Shown here: one piece after another, positions 54,241-64,000 of the stretch
Position numbering within the stretch: position 1 is the stretch's first letter
How the letters are laid out: the number at the start of each line of letters is the position of its first letter
Assembly: GCA_038087015.1 (NCBI GenBank)
Contig: JASBNA010000002.1
Location: forward strand, 2,170,001-2,234,000
Length of the DNA: 64,000 nucleotides
DNA from: Cerrena zonata
Lineage: Eukaryota > Basidiomycota > Agaricomycetes > Polyporales > Cerrenaceae
Direction: 5' to 3'
Made by a program: the position numbers and the translations under genes
Notes under the pieces: generated by a model
The model's database searches: none
What the model was told of the DNA's origin: nothing
What the model saw: only the letters and a program-made list of their open reading frames with translations

Positions 54241-56125
54241 ATACCAAACTCGTCAGCGGGTACCTTGTAATCGCGCTGCTCTTTGAAGAGGTCTGTGATT
54301 TGCAGTTAACCTTCACTGTCACGGATTCGCCTTATCAGTAATCAGAAGGTGTTCTAGCTTCACGAAGTGCCGAGGTTCATGTCCGAGATGGGATGACCGA
54401 CGGTAGTTCATGTATTATCGCACGAGGCAAAGCTCTAGAAACCTGGAATTATTATCTTCGATTCTCTCGCGTGTCGTGTCTTCAATCGCTGCATCTTTAG
54501 AATCCCGAGCTCTCTCTTCCGAGGAGATGAGGGCGAGAGATGCCAGTATGCCGATCAGAATGGTTTTCATTCGACATCGACTCAGGGATTGTAATGAAGA
54601 CACCACTGATTACATGAGGGGCAGGTGAGCAGTACAACACGACTAATGTGGAATCTCCGAAATCTGGATCGTCACAGTGACCTCGAGAGGTTGGTATGTA
54701 ATAGGCATAAGTACACACTTTTTGATATCAAGTTCTGGTTGTTTTTGGCCCCTTACATAGTTGACCCGACTAGCTGATGGAGTGGAATTTTTTCTGTCAG
54801 GAGCAATTCGTTTGCATGTAACACGTTTTCTAAATGTTGTCAGCGGCGTGCTCTCAAAAACGCCTGTGGCAAAGCCAAGTGTTACTGTCCACCTGCTTCT
54901 TGCTAACTAGCCAATCAGGGCGCAGAAACACTCTACACAAGTCCCACGCTCAAAAAGGCAAGACTTGAAGATCATCATATTCATCCGCCACTCTCGCACT
55001 TTTTCTTGACATGTTTGTGAACTTTACGGGTCATATAAGCCGGTCATCGCGTGACTATTGTCTTTCTAGCTGCTACAGTAATCGGTTCCTTGACCTTGGC
55101 CCAGTTGTTGTTTTGCGGTAGATTTACAATGGTTCCATACGTTCGTGAAGGCCGACAGTTTCCCACTCACAAGGTACAATAATATCGATGTTTGGAATGC
55201 TCTCTTGATCATCGTTTGCTACAATAGCGTTCGTATCGTTGCTTACGCTCGGAAGGAGTTGAGATACTCCGCATACATGCAAGTGTACGTCTGATTATGG
55301 CATACTCAGGCTTGTCACGTTTTAAAATGCTAACTCCTTCGTGGGCACGGTTTTTGAGGGGGAAAATTGAATTGAAAGGATTCTAACAAGTAAGAGGAAT
55401 GCTGGTGCATGTAATAACTAGGAACGTTCTGTTCGATCAAAGATATCGATCTTTCTTCGCTATTATGCTTGACTCCGAATATAGAGCCGGTTAATTTCTG
55501 GCCCATGTCTAGAAAACCCCTACCCTGACAACTAGGCGATGAAACTAGAATTCCAGCAAGAATGCTGTTGTTACAACACGTCTGATCACTAATCGTGGTC
55601 CCCAAATATACATGATCGACGGGGTGATTTTGACCCATTTCGGCTGGCTCAGACACAAGTACCGGCGGTACTCAGGAGAGAAGTTCACCCGTACTGACCG
55701 GACGCATGTTGACTGACATTTTTTAATTAGTAAACTCGTATATCCCGCCGGCGACCGATTCTTGTGCAGCCTGGTCTTCCCATGACTGGGTCTTGACCGG
55801 TCTTCCTGTGCTGGCCTGCAGATCAGAGTTACTTTGACAGAGATGCTTCAGTTTTACGGGATGTCCTGGGAAGATGTGAGGGCTAAAAAAGATGCATTTG
55901 AATACGCTTACCTCTTCACGAATTCAGTTTTTAAACGGCGAACGTGCTGAGTTTCAGAACCGTCTCGAAATATATATATTGTTCAGATCTCCATTTCACG
56001 TAGGTGGCGTCGACGTTATCTGTACATATGAAAGGTTTGGTAAACGTGTGCATTCTATCAATAAGAACGGAGTAATAATAGACCTTAAGAGTATACCGCC
56101 CACGTTGGTTTAGTATATTCCTCAT
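54241..56125. other. Intergenic, 1.9 kb
   Basis: The region lies between convergent genes (carboxypeptidase 2 and amidohydrolase). Short frames on both strands show no domain, and no repeat ends or RNA gene are recognisable. It is unusually long for two 3' ends in this window. Confidence 0.45.
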
Positions 56126-57919
56126 CTAGACTTCCAGCCCATTTCGTTTGTAGACTTTCCCACTTTTCATCACGAATACTATGCTGCCCTTATCCACAGC
56201 TTCCTCGAAGTGTTTCTCCAGGTCCCCGCTTGTCGCGATAATGTCAGCAGCAAAGCCCTTCCTGACAGTTCCGAACGGGACTTCGTTATCTCCCACTACC
56301 CTGGCATCTTCGCGTAATTCGTGTACCTTCGTTAATCGTTCCTTCCCGGTTTGGCCTTCCCATCTCATGCTACGGATGCATTCCCAGCCGCTTAAGGTTC
56401 CCCACTTCAGAACTGCCTTCCAGTCAGCTCCGAGGCGAACCATGAGCTTCATTTCCAAGGCATTGTCTCCGTGAGGGAAGGGTCCTGTATCTCCGCCGCA
56501 AGCAATACGGACGTTCAAGCTTGATGCCTTGATTGCTTGTTTGAATGTAGAAGCAGCTCGTTGCCATAGTCCTGTGTCTTTACCTAAGGTATAACATACC
56601 GACAACGTGGGTATCCAGAATGTCGGTACGCCGTCCCTTTCGTCATATCCTTTGTTTGCCACTTCAAAAACATCGCCAGCATTGTAACCATGCTCGACGG
56701 AGTTAACTTGATGCGCACTTCCTGGAGATGTCAGGCCTTCCCAGGACGAATGTCCGTCAGTGTGGGCAGCTACCTTCACACCGAGTTTGTGTGCAGTCTG
56801 AACGATAGCCCTAAGCTCGTCATCTGTGAATGTCGAAATGGATTGTGCCGCTGTATGCGGCGAAACCTGCGCCATATTCGCCCGGAATCGATAATCTAGG
56901 GGTAGTCAGCTGGCGTGATTCTATAACAATTTGAGATTAGGCGTAACTCACCTGCATATAGCTAAGTACGAGAAGCAGATTCATATATGGACATATAAAC
57001 GAGTCGCCATGCGCGATCTATCGCAGGAGAAACCACGTACCTTTATCCAATCTGCGCCGGCTCCAACTTGCCTACGTACAACTTTAATGCATTCGTCCAC
57101 GCCATCGGCGGTCTCAGCACCAGTAATTCCTTCCACACCGGTACGGTTGGGATACAATCTGTTTTTGGGCCCTGTATATATGTTTATGTAACTATGAGGA
57201 TCCGCACTCAAAATAACGAAACGTCTCACCATAACTTCCTGTCGTAACAATGGCTCTGTTGGCGCAAAAGTACCGAGGACCAGGTATAATAGGGTTTGGC
57301 CCAGACACACAATTACGAAAGAGAACATCAGCATCCTCGGCGCCTTCTGTTCCTAGGTCGCTGAAACGAGCCCCGTAGCTTCCAATTAGATATACCTGTG
57401 CATCGTGTGTGCGTCGGTGGAAGGACATACCGTACGGCAGTGAAGCCAGCCATAAGTGTTCTACGAGCATGTGTAGTTGCTCGAACTGTACGTTCGACAA
57501 GGCTCTCCCGAGTGTTCTGATCTTCCCAGCTCGTCTCAGAATATGGGTGAAGAAACACTAAGGGCAATCAATTAGTAGGGATGACAGCATTAGAGAATAA
57601 ATATATATTGGAAGGTTGCGGAGAGCTTACTGTGGACATGACAGTCCACGAAGCCAGGCAATACGGTTTGTGATCGTAGATCGATGTTTGCCTCAATGGA
57701 GAAGTCGGCTTCGACTGCTCGGGGGTCATACGTCCGCACATCTACGATCAAACCTGACTCCGTGGAAACAGTAATGAGCTTATGCTCGACTAACTGTCCC
57801 TTCTCGGAATCAAATAGCTTTCCAGCGTAAATCTTCACGTATTTCGAATTATCGTGCGCTGAAGATTCGTAGGGGTTCGAGATCTGCATCTTGAAGAGTA
57901 AATTATGTTTATGCCACAA
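56126..57919 (-). CDS. Metal-dependent amidohydrolase (imidazolonepropionase/prolidase-like)
   Basis: This is a member of the amidohydrolase superfamily with a TIM barrel and a metal centre. The N-terminal beta-sandwich strand (YVKIYAGKLFDSEKGQLVEH) leads to the metal motif GFVDCHVH and, after an intron, MFLHPYSETSWEDQ. Then come TTHARRTLMAGFTAVRDLG, GADWIKLYADYRFRANM, HKLGVKVAAHTDG (metal His), VNSVEHGYN (metal His) and RIACGGDTGPFPHG (metal Asp). The tail KGFAADIIATSGDLE and VMKSGKVYKRN is the usual C-terminal strand pair. WIKLYADY exists only if a 10-base exon (56952-56961) is spliced in. The family hydrolyses cyclic amides, dipeptides or similar C-N bonds; the exact substrate is unknown. 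The start is 57919, or an internal Met ten codons on (57889), which lines up better. Frame is intact. Confidence 0.9.
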
Positions 57920-58632
57920 TTACCGCGGCGATATAGTATGCCGACCAAGTTTCCTACGTGAAGGCAAGAGGTTAACCAAGAGTGAAGACGTCAGCAGCTC
58001 AATTGGCCCGGAAAGTTTGAACTCGTGGACAACCATATCTCAAGAAAATACACAGGCCGACAGGCTCCCGGAATTCGGAATTGATGGGTGCAGTCCGCCG
58101 TGGTAGCGTGACGGGTCATGCACCTGTACATTGTTTTCCGAGACCGACTGGACAGGCATGTGGGTGTATGTTCAAAGTGGGGCGCAAATAATGAACGATC
58201 GTAACAAGGGAGAATGGTTGACCGTGACGTGGCTTGGGAAGGAACATTCGCGGGAAATATTCCAGATTCGGCAAGTATACTGGTTGAGCTAATTGCACTG
58301 GGTCAATCTTGCTTCGTTCGGCATTTGCTTACGGCGAAAATAAAGGCATGTATTCGTAACTATGCAAGCTGTAAGACATAATAATGTATCCAAAATACAC
58401 ATAGGTGATCGGAGAGGTGTACGTAGCTACAGTAACAAAGTATGCGGTGCAGGCAAGAAGTCGAGCGTCCGGTGAGCCTGAACGAAAGGTATCATGTAAG
58501 AGGGGGAATAAGGTTAACAAGTACAATATACAAATGGTCCTGTATCAGTTTTAGAAACTCTAGTGCGACTCGCAGTATCAGCGTTCTATGAGAAAAGGCT
58601 ATTTTAAACTTCGTGAGTTACTGAGGAACAAG
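57920..58632. other. Intergenic, 0.7 kb
   Basis: This is the promoter side of the amidohydrolase and the 3' side of the F-box-like gene, both on the minus strand. No gene is evident. Confidence 0.45.
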
Positions 58633-61204
58633 TTATTGCGGATTTTCGGGAGTGGGAACCTTGCTCATAACAAAGGGACCTTCAAGGGGGATTACCGTAA
58701 CATCATCAGACCAGGCCCTCCAAGAGCCGACGAGGTTCTTGTCGCCTGTGACGTATCCACGGAAAATCCAGACGTTTGTGCCGGGATGGTGGACTTCATA
58801 CCGGACGATTGCAACAAGACCGTCATATCGACGACACGGCCATAATAGCGATGATGGAACCAAGCCATTCCGTGTCGATGCAGAGTCTATTGAACGAGAA
58901 CAGTCAACCGAGGGAAATCTGAGTAAAACTAAAACCGAACGTACCTCGCCTGTGACGATAATATCTTGAATTCCAGTACATGCGTTCTCAATGAAATCCG
59001 TATACTCCGTATCCGACACAGAAGCTTCGAAAGTCGAGTCTGACTCGTAATCCTCATCAGAGTCCTCAGCGGCAGATTGACCGTCCTCATCTGTCGCACG
59101 CATCTCGTCATCGAAAAGGTCGTCTGCATCCTCACCCAGGGCATGAGAGGCTTCCGAATGATACTGAGTGACTTCATCCGTGGAATCTACATGAGCGTAG
59201 TACGGTCCCTCGTTGTCCGTGTCTCCGTTGTCTTCGACCCTGTTGTCGGACGTGTTACTAGGTCCCGGAGCGTTGGCGTCGTTGTCGTTGTTGTTCTCGT
59301 TGTCGTCGACGTCGTTCTCTTCGACATGAGTTGGGAAGAGTCTCGTCCAACGAAGAGCTTCCCCTTCGTGGATACTCTGAAGTTGAGGAGCAACGACGAC
59401 TCGCTGTTGTTCTTCAGGACGCCGACGTCTTGCGATACGTTTCCTGAGCTCTTCCTCCTCGCAGTGTCGTCGATGAATACACATCGTACAAGTATCTTCG
59501 TTGTGAGTATTTCTCCTTGTAGGGTAGTAGGTCTCGTAACGAGAGACGTTTCCGTCTGCGTCCGTGCACGTAACGATACCACGACTCCTGTTCTCTTCGA
59601 GCCTTTGGCTGGGGAACCAAGCATTGCACAGACCCTCGTCGAAGCCATCGTTACGACCGCCGGGTCCAGCAGGATACTCAGGGTTGATACTATGATGTTC
59701 GCGCAAGTTCATGTAGATGGGGATGACGCTGAGGAACGGATTGGAGGCGGAAAAGTTGTCGGGGAATGTTTGGGACTGAACTAAACGGAAGTAACCATCA
59801 ATGTCCGGCAGCTGTCATCGAAGTTAGTCAACGGTGAGTCTAATTGGCAAGTTGAATTGAAACGAACCATTGCACGGCCTTGCCATAGACCGCTGAGAGT
59901 ACCGTAAGTGTAAACGACACCCTTGAGATCATCCCTTTCGTTCCAGGGATCCCAGCAGTAGTTCCAGCGCTGCCAGTCGTTATCCCAACGAGAACTAGCA
60001 CTCTTCAGCCCCTTCCTCCACACGTTATCGTCTTCGAGTTTACCCTGTTCATCGTCAAGCTCGGCACGCCAGTCCCACGAGCCAAGATCGACGAGCTGAG
60101 CACTTTTGTGAGCATTCATTTCTTCGTAATCTTCCTCGGTGGGAATCCCATCGGGAAGATTTAAGGAATTGGCATGTGCCCTAGTGGCGGGAATACCTGG
60201 CGGTGGCGGAATGCTTACCGTCTCTAAGCATGCGAAATAAAGAAGTTTCGCAGCTTGGGTAATGAGGGGAGCCTGAATTTGCAAAGGAACGCCAAAATGC
60301 TTGAAGGACTCGACAAGCATGTCAGGACTTCGATAGAGCGGGTAATAGCCATGCGGGGTAATAAGTGTATACGGAAATACACCATTGAAATCCTCCGAAA
60401 GGGGAAAATCAAAATGGTTGTCGGGGGCATGGCTTGACGGATACCGCAATGCGGTAATGACGTAGGGACGAACAAGCCGTTTCAGCTCTTCACGTTGTTC
60501 GGGCGACATGCCGGTCAGCGTCTCTAACCACGCGAAGAAATGAACGGGAGAGATCGAGGGAGGGAAGAACAGGAAGAATTCAATCAGTTTAAGATCATGA
60601 ATGAAAGAAGCGTTGACTACTCACCTTGATCCATCGTGAACCACATGAGCCAAAGCCCCAAGGCGTTGACGGACGACTCCTGGGGCCAGCCAGAGGTCTG
60701 TTCCCTCTGCTCCCAAAGTCTCTCCCTAACAAAGCGATGAACGAACGGCTGCAGACCTGCCCACTTGAGCTGCTCGGCGTTCCGGCCGTCGTTCTCGGTC
60801 GCCATGAAGAAGGCATGCCAGAGGACGCTGCTGATGTCAGGAATGTATATGTCACCCCGGCGAATAACCTTTAGCGCTTTGCAATACTTCTTCAATTGAC
60901 GTACAACATTTGAAGTACGTTCAGCGCGGGGGCCTAAGCGGCGGACGGGGGCACGGTGATCGAACCTGGAACGGAAGATGGCTCTGTAGAGGTGGGGTGC
61001 ACTCGAGAGCGAGATGGTGTGGTACAGTTGACGGCATGTCAGAAGCAATGGTAGCAGCAGAGACGGCGGACCGAGAGGGTCAAGCGATGCTAGTTCGTGC
61101 GCAATAGAGGTAATGATGTCTGGCGGTGCAGTGCAGAGAGGGGAGGTCTGAGTGTGTGTGGAAGGAGGCATTGCTGGAAGGGAATGGTGGGTGGGGGTAG
61201 ACAT
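58633..61204 (-). CDS. F-box-like acidic protein of a basidiomycete family
   Basis: Four exons on the minus strand. Exon 1 (from 61204, or 61171, to 60625) begins Pro/Ser/Thr-rich and contains an F-box-like helix pair (PDIITSIAHELASLDP, LTCRQLYHTISLSSAPHLYRAIF). Later come ISSVLWHAFFMATENDGRNAEQ and WLMWFTMDQGETLTGMS, typical of a family of large basidiomycete proteins I recall without known function. The centre has many Trp residues (WDWRAELDDEQGKLEDDNVW). An Asp/Asn/Glu-rich stretch near 59050-59320 follows. The C-terminal domain reads RHGMAWFHHRYYGRV, then, in another frame, RRYDGLVAIVRYE and VWIFRGYVTGDKNLVGSWRAW. One base seems to be missing near 58829-58836. A TATA box at 61231-61237 favours the downstream ATG at 61171 as start. 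F-box proteins recruit targets to SCF ubiquitin ligases; that role is inference only. Confidence 0.75.
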
Positions 61205-64000
61205 AGGACGACCTCGGGCGGGGGTGGGGTTATATAAGGCGAGAGAGGAAGGGAGGGGTAATGGCGGGGAGGTGTGGAAGGGGGGACTTATCACGCATTA
61301 ATACAAGTATTCTGTCGGTAGAAGGGGCGCCTGTGTAAGAACGCGGAGAAAAAGCGACGGAGTGCATAGCGGAGCCCTGTGCAACTCAGCAGATTCATGT
61401 ACATTGGCAGTTGTCCCTCCTCAGCCTCATCTCCCAGGACGGCGGAGAGAGAAAAACAGGCTCTCGGCTGTTCTTTCGCTACGGCCGGCGTCCCATTACG
61501 CAAATTGCCAGAGCCGAGTGATCAGCGACCTTGCGACTCCGAGTCCTTGCTCGTCCTCTCTGCCAAGTTTCGTCCTCTCGGGCTTCGTCCTGATGCGGTC
61601 TATGTGACGCCTGCACAGAGATTGGTCGATGGACATGCACACTCACTGGCGCCGCGTTCCATTCATTTGCAAATAATCAACGAGGACGGACAGGGACGAG
61701 CTCAACCAATTGCTTTCTGGCAAAGGGGTCTCTGATCTTAGATCTGATCTTTCACGTCATTTTACGTATTCCCAATCGGGATGTGTCCCACACGCGCCAG
61801 ATCGCGGTTTTCAATGTTTTTGAATCGCATCTGCCCTCTCCTCAGATCCTTACACAACCCGACGGCTGCCTCGCCTTCGTTTACATCCCTTTATGGCCAA
61901 TATACATTCGCGGGAGAACATCCTCCACCTTTCTTGCTGCCATCTCACCTCACACCCACCGTTTGTCCATATTCAGCCCATCCGAATGCAAGTTTATACG
62001 CCTCCGTCTGCGCCATCATCCTCGCTAGCTTCACGCTCCGTCCTATCTTTCCTCTCATTCGTTTATTGATAGCCTAAATGCCGTACATCTGTCTCATTTC
62101 GTCCAATACTTCCGACGTCTCTCCGCCACATCGCCCTCCCTCCCTCCCTCCTTCCCCGCCTCCGCTCCCAGTCTCGTTACAATTGGCCAACTTGCCTATC
62201 CAATCGCTCCCCTTCCTGTTCCAAGGCACATGCTCGCTGCCCCAGCTTCCAGCTCGCACTCTATACCCAACTTGTCTTCCCTTGTACCCACGCCTGCCAC
62301 GCTTCCATCGTTCTTAACCTCCTCCTTCTCTTTTCGTGCTCCGCTTGGAAAATCCGTTATGGCATCCTGCATCTTTGCCCGGCACCTGCCTTCTGCTCCG
62401 TGTCACGTTCTGCAGCGCACCTGTCTCCCTCTGTGAACCCGAGTCTCGTTACAAACCCATTGTTCTGTCTAGACCTATGGGAAGATCTGCTACCTCGTTT
62501 GCTCAAACGGGTGTCGTCATCGTCACATGCATCTCGTTAGCAGGCACCTCCCACCAATACTCCTCCCGATTCTGGCATATATTCATTCCTGTTCGCAAGA
62601 GGCCATCAGCGAATATCCGTTCTCTTGGTCGCCACCACCCGCCCTATTGGCAATCTGGCCGTCCTACCTCAACGCCACGAAGACCAAACCTCTTCTATCA
62701 GGCTTCTCCTCGCCCCCATTCTCACTCTTATCTGTATTTGACAGTGTACATCAAACCGACAACACAAACCAGGTGTGATGGCACACCACTCTCAGCCAAG
62801 GATGCCTGATTCAACTTCCCCGTTCCCTCATAAGTCTGGGCTCAAATTCTCGCATCAACATCATGGAGACTTATTTCGAACCCCGTCTATCGCATCCGTC
62901 CCCGGCGTAGTACCAAAGACCGCCCATTTATGATCGTGAGGCGGACACGGTTTTGTGACTTCCATCAGAGTCTATTCTGGGGACGTACGACCATGTCATC
63001 GCGCACGTCCAACGTGCTGGTATTCGTTTTCCACCTTTTTTGTCGAATAAACTCTGGCTTCAATTTCAGCGATGCTCCGTTTTGCAATTTGCAAAGGTAC
63101 CACGACCCGAACCATCGACGGATTCATATATGTACTACGTCGTTCCGTGACGGAAAGCCCCGAATGATGTCTTCGTTATGTCCTGTTCTTGGCTCCTCCC
63201 TGGATCAGTATCGTGACACTCTCTGCTCTTCCCTCGTAAAAGTATTTCCTTTCGCATTCATACCAGCCGGAGGCTATCGGTTATCCACGCATCAAGAATT
63301 TACTACGCGCTCAGAATAAGCTGCAATTCGGTTGGTCGCCTGAAATTCGCGGTCCATACCTCGCAGTCCTCCGTCAGTGTTGACGTGACAGAACTACCTT
63401 TCGGAATATGGGTAAAAGGTAAGTTGTCATACGTTCCCATATATGAATCACTCTCCGTGTACTTTCCCTAGTCACGTCGGTCCTGCTGATCATTTGGACA
63501 CATTGACCTGACTGTTCCTATCATTCATGATGCTCTCTGGTCTTTCACAGAACCTTTCCTATGCCAAAAATGCCGGAGCCGCACCGTAATTCCAGGAAAT
63601 AGAACACACTCCACTGTACTTACTGCCGCGCGCTCCGGATGATTCCTGTACAATATCGGGAACGCAATTCGATCTGCAGCAGTCGATACATCTCATATGT
63701 ACGAATTTACTAAGAACTTCTAGCCTGTACCTCTTGGGTTTACAGTCTCCATTCAGAATGCCAACGCTTGACGACGCTCAATAGGATGGTGCTGCATATC
63801 GCCGTTAACCTCTCGCCGTAGTCTTGGATCTATCTTTCCTCGGGTCTACTTTGCTTCTCTAGACTGGACACTTCCTTAGCCGCCCCAGTCGCGTTTTACG
63901 TGTAAGGAATCGCTCGCGGGAACGAGGCCTGCCTCACGACCCCACCCTCCCTACCCATATACCGGCTGTTCTGGTACCTGCCGGTCTTGGTATATACACA
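61205..64000. other. Pyrimidine-rich region without a recognisable gene
   Basis: Nearly 2.8 kb is free of any domain-bearing frame. Much of 61500-62800 is C/T-rich on the plus strand and gives several overlapping frames of 60-157 codons made mainly of Pro, Ser and Leu. These are composition artefacts. Such DNA is typical of long leaders and upstream regions of fungal regulatory genes, so a plus-strand gene may start beyond 64000. No repeat or RNA gene is identified. Confidence 0.45.
61231..61237 (-). promoter_or_regulatory. TATA box of the F-box-like gene
   Basis: TATATAA (palindromic core) lies 27 bases above the ATG at 61204 and 60 above the ATG at 61171. With a usual TSS distance of about 30 or more bases, the second ATG is the more likely start. 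Confidence 0.5.

Noticed and set aside
59077..59784. 235-codon plus-strand frame with Val/Arg-rich protein
   Set aside because: Antisense shadow of the Asp/Asn-rich part of the F-box-like gene.
61362..62809. Several plus-strand frames of 66-157 codons
   Set aside because: C/T-rich composition gives Pro/Ser/Leu strings in overlapping frames; no domain or codon preference.
63408..63594. Possible gene start MGKR with an intron at 63421
   Set aside because: After splicing it yields only about 20 residues before a stop; no homology is recognisable.
1..64000. Transposon, virus-derived or CRISPR-like elements
   Set aside because: No reverse transcriptase, transposase, integrase or capsid motifs, no long terminal or inverted repeats, and no regularly spaced repeat arrays were seen by eye.

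Overview
The window looks like nuclear DNA of a mushroom-forming basidiomycete (Agaricomycetes). Genes are tightly packed on both strands, and almost all are split by many introns of about 50-60 bases with GT...AG ends. The gene content also fits: a dioxygenase-P450 fusion oxylipin synthase, a basidiomycete-type Zn2Cys6 regulator, a fused siroheme synthase, S10 carboxypeptidases and several families I recall mainly from basidiomycetes. I see no prokaryotic features, transposon, CRISPR array, rRNA or convincing tRNA.

Layout. 0-4.2 kb: an orphan zinc-ribbon protein (-) and a CDK/CAK-like kinase (+). 4.2-9.8 kb: SMC4 condensin subunit (-). 10.1-12.9 kb: siroheme synthase (-) and SRP14 (+), sharing a short divergent promoter. 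13.2-18.4 kb: a DUF726 membrane hydrolase and a Ser/Pro-rich basidiomycete protein. 19.8-28.4 kb: a cytochrome P450, a Pumilio-family RNA-binding protein and a DUF2235 hydrolase. 29-42 kb: a secreted serine carboxypeptidase, a fatty-acid dioxygenase/P450 (Ppo type) and a Zn2Cys6 transcription factor. 42.5-51.8 kb: a housekeeping block with CDP-alcohol phosphotransferase, histidyl-tRNA synthetase, an ankyrin protein, COX6, a Tra2-like RRM protein and an RWD/DUF1115 protein. 52.3-61.2 kb: a second S10 carboxypeptidase, an amidohydrolase and an F-box-like acidic protein. 61.2-64 kb: pyrimidine-rich DNA with no recognisable gene.

How the genes relate. Most are independent housekeeping genes. The only suggestive neighbourhood is 29-42 kb (secreted protease, oxylipin synthase, transcription factor), but co-regulation is not shown by the sequence.

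Two patterns stand out. First, eight conserved genes (SMC4, DUF726, DUF2235, S10 peptidase 1, Ppo, HisRS, ankyrin, F-box-like) carry about 18 one-base frame breaks. Most are an extra base in a run of two to five identical bases, and conserved sequence resumes at once in another frame. An unpolished long-read assembly explains this best; the genes should not be called pseudogenes from this sequence. Second, there are very small coding exons: four of exactly 10 bases in unrelated genes (TF, PUF, amidohydrolase, Tra2-like) and a 20-base exon bearing the catalytic Asp in both S10 paralogs. Automated annotation would probably miss these. I did not find a clearly novel defence, mobile or biosynthetic system.
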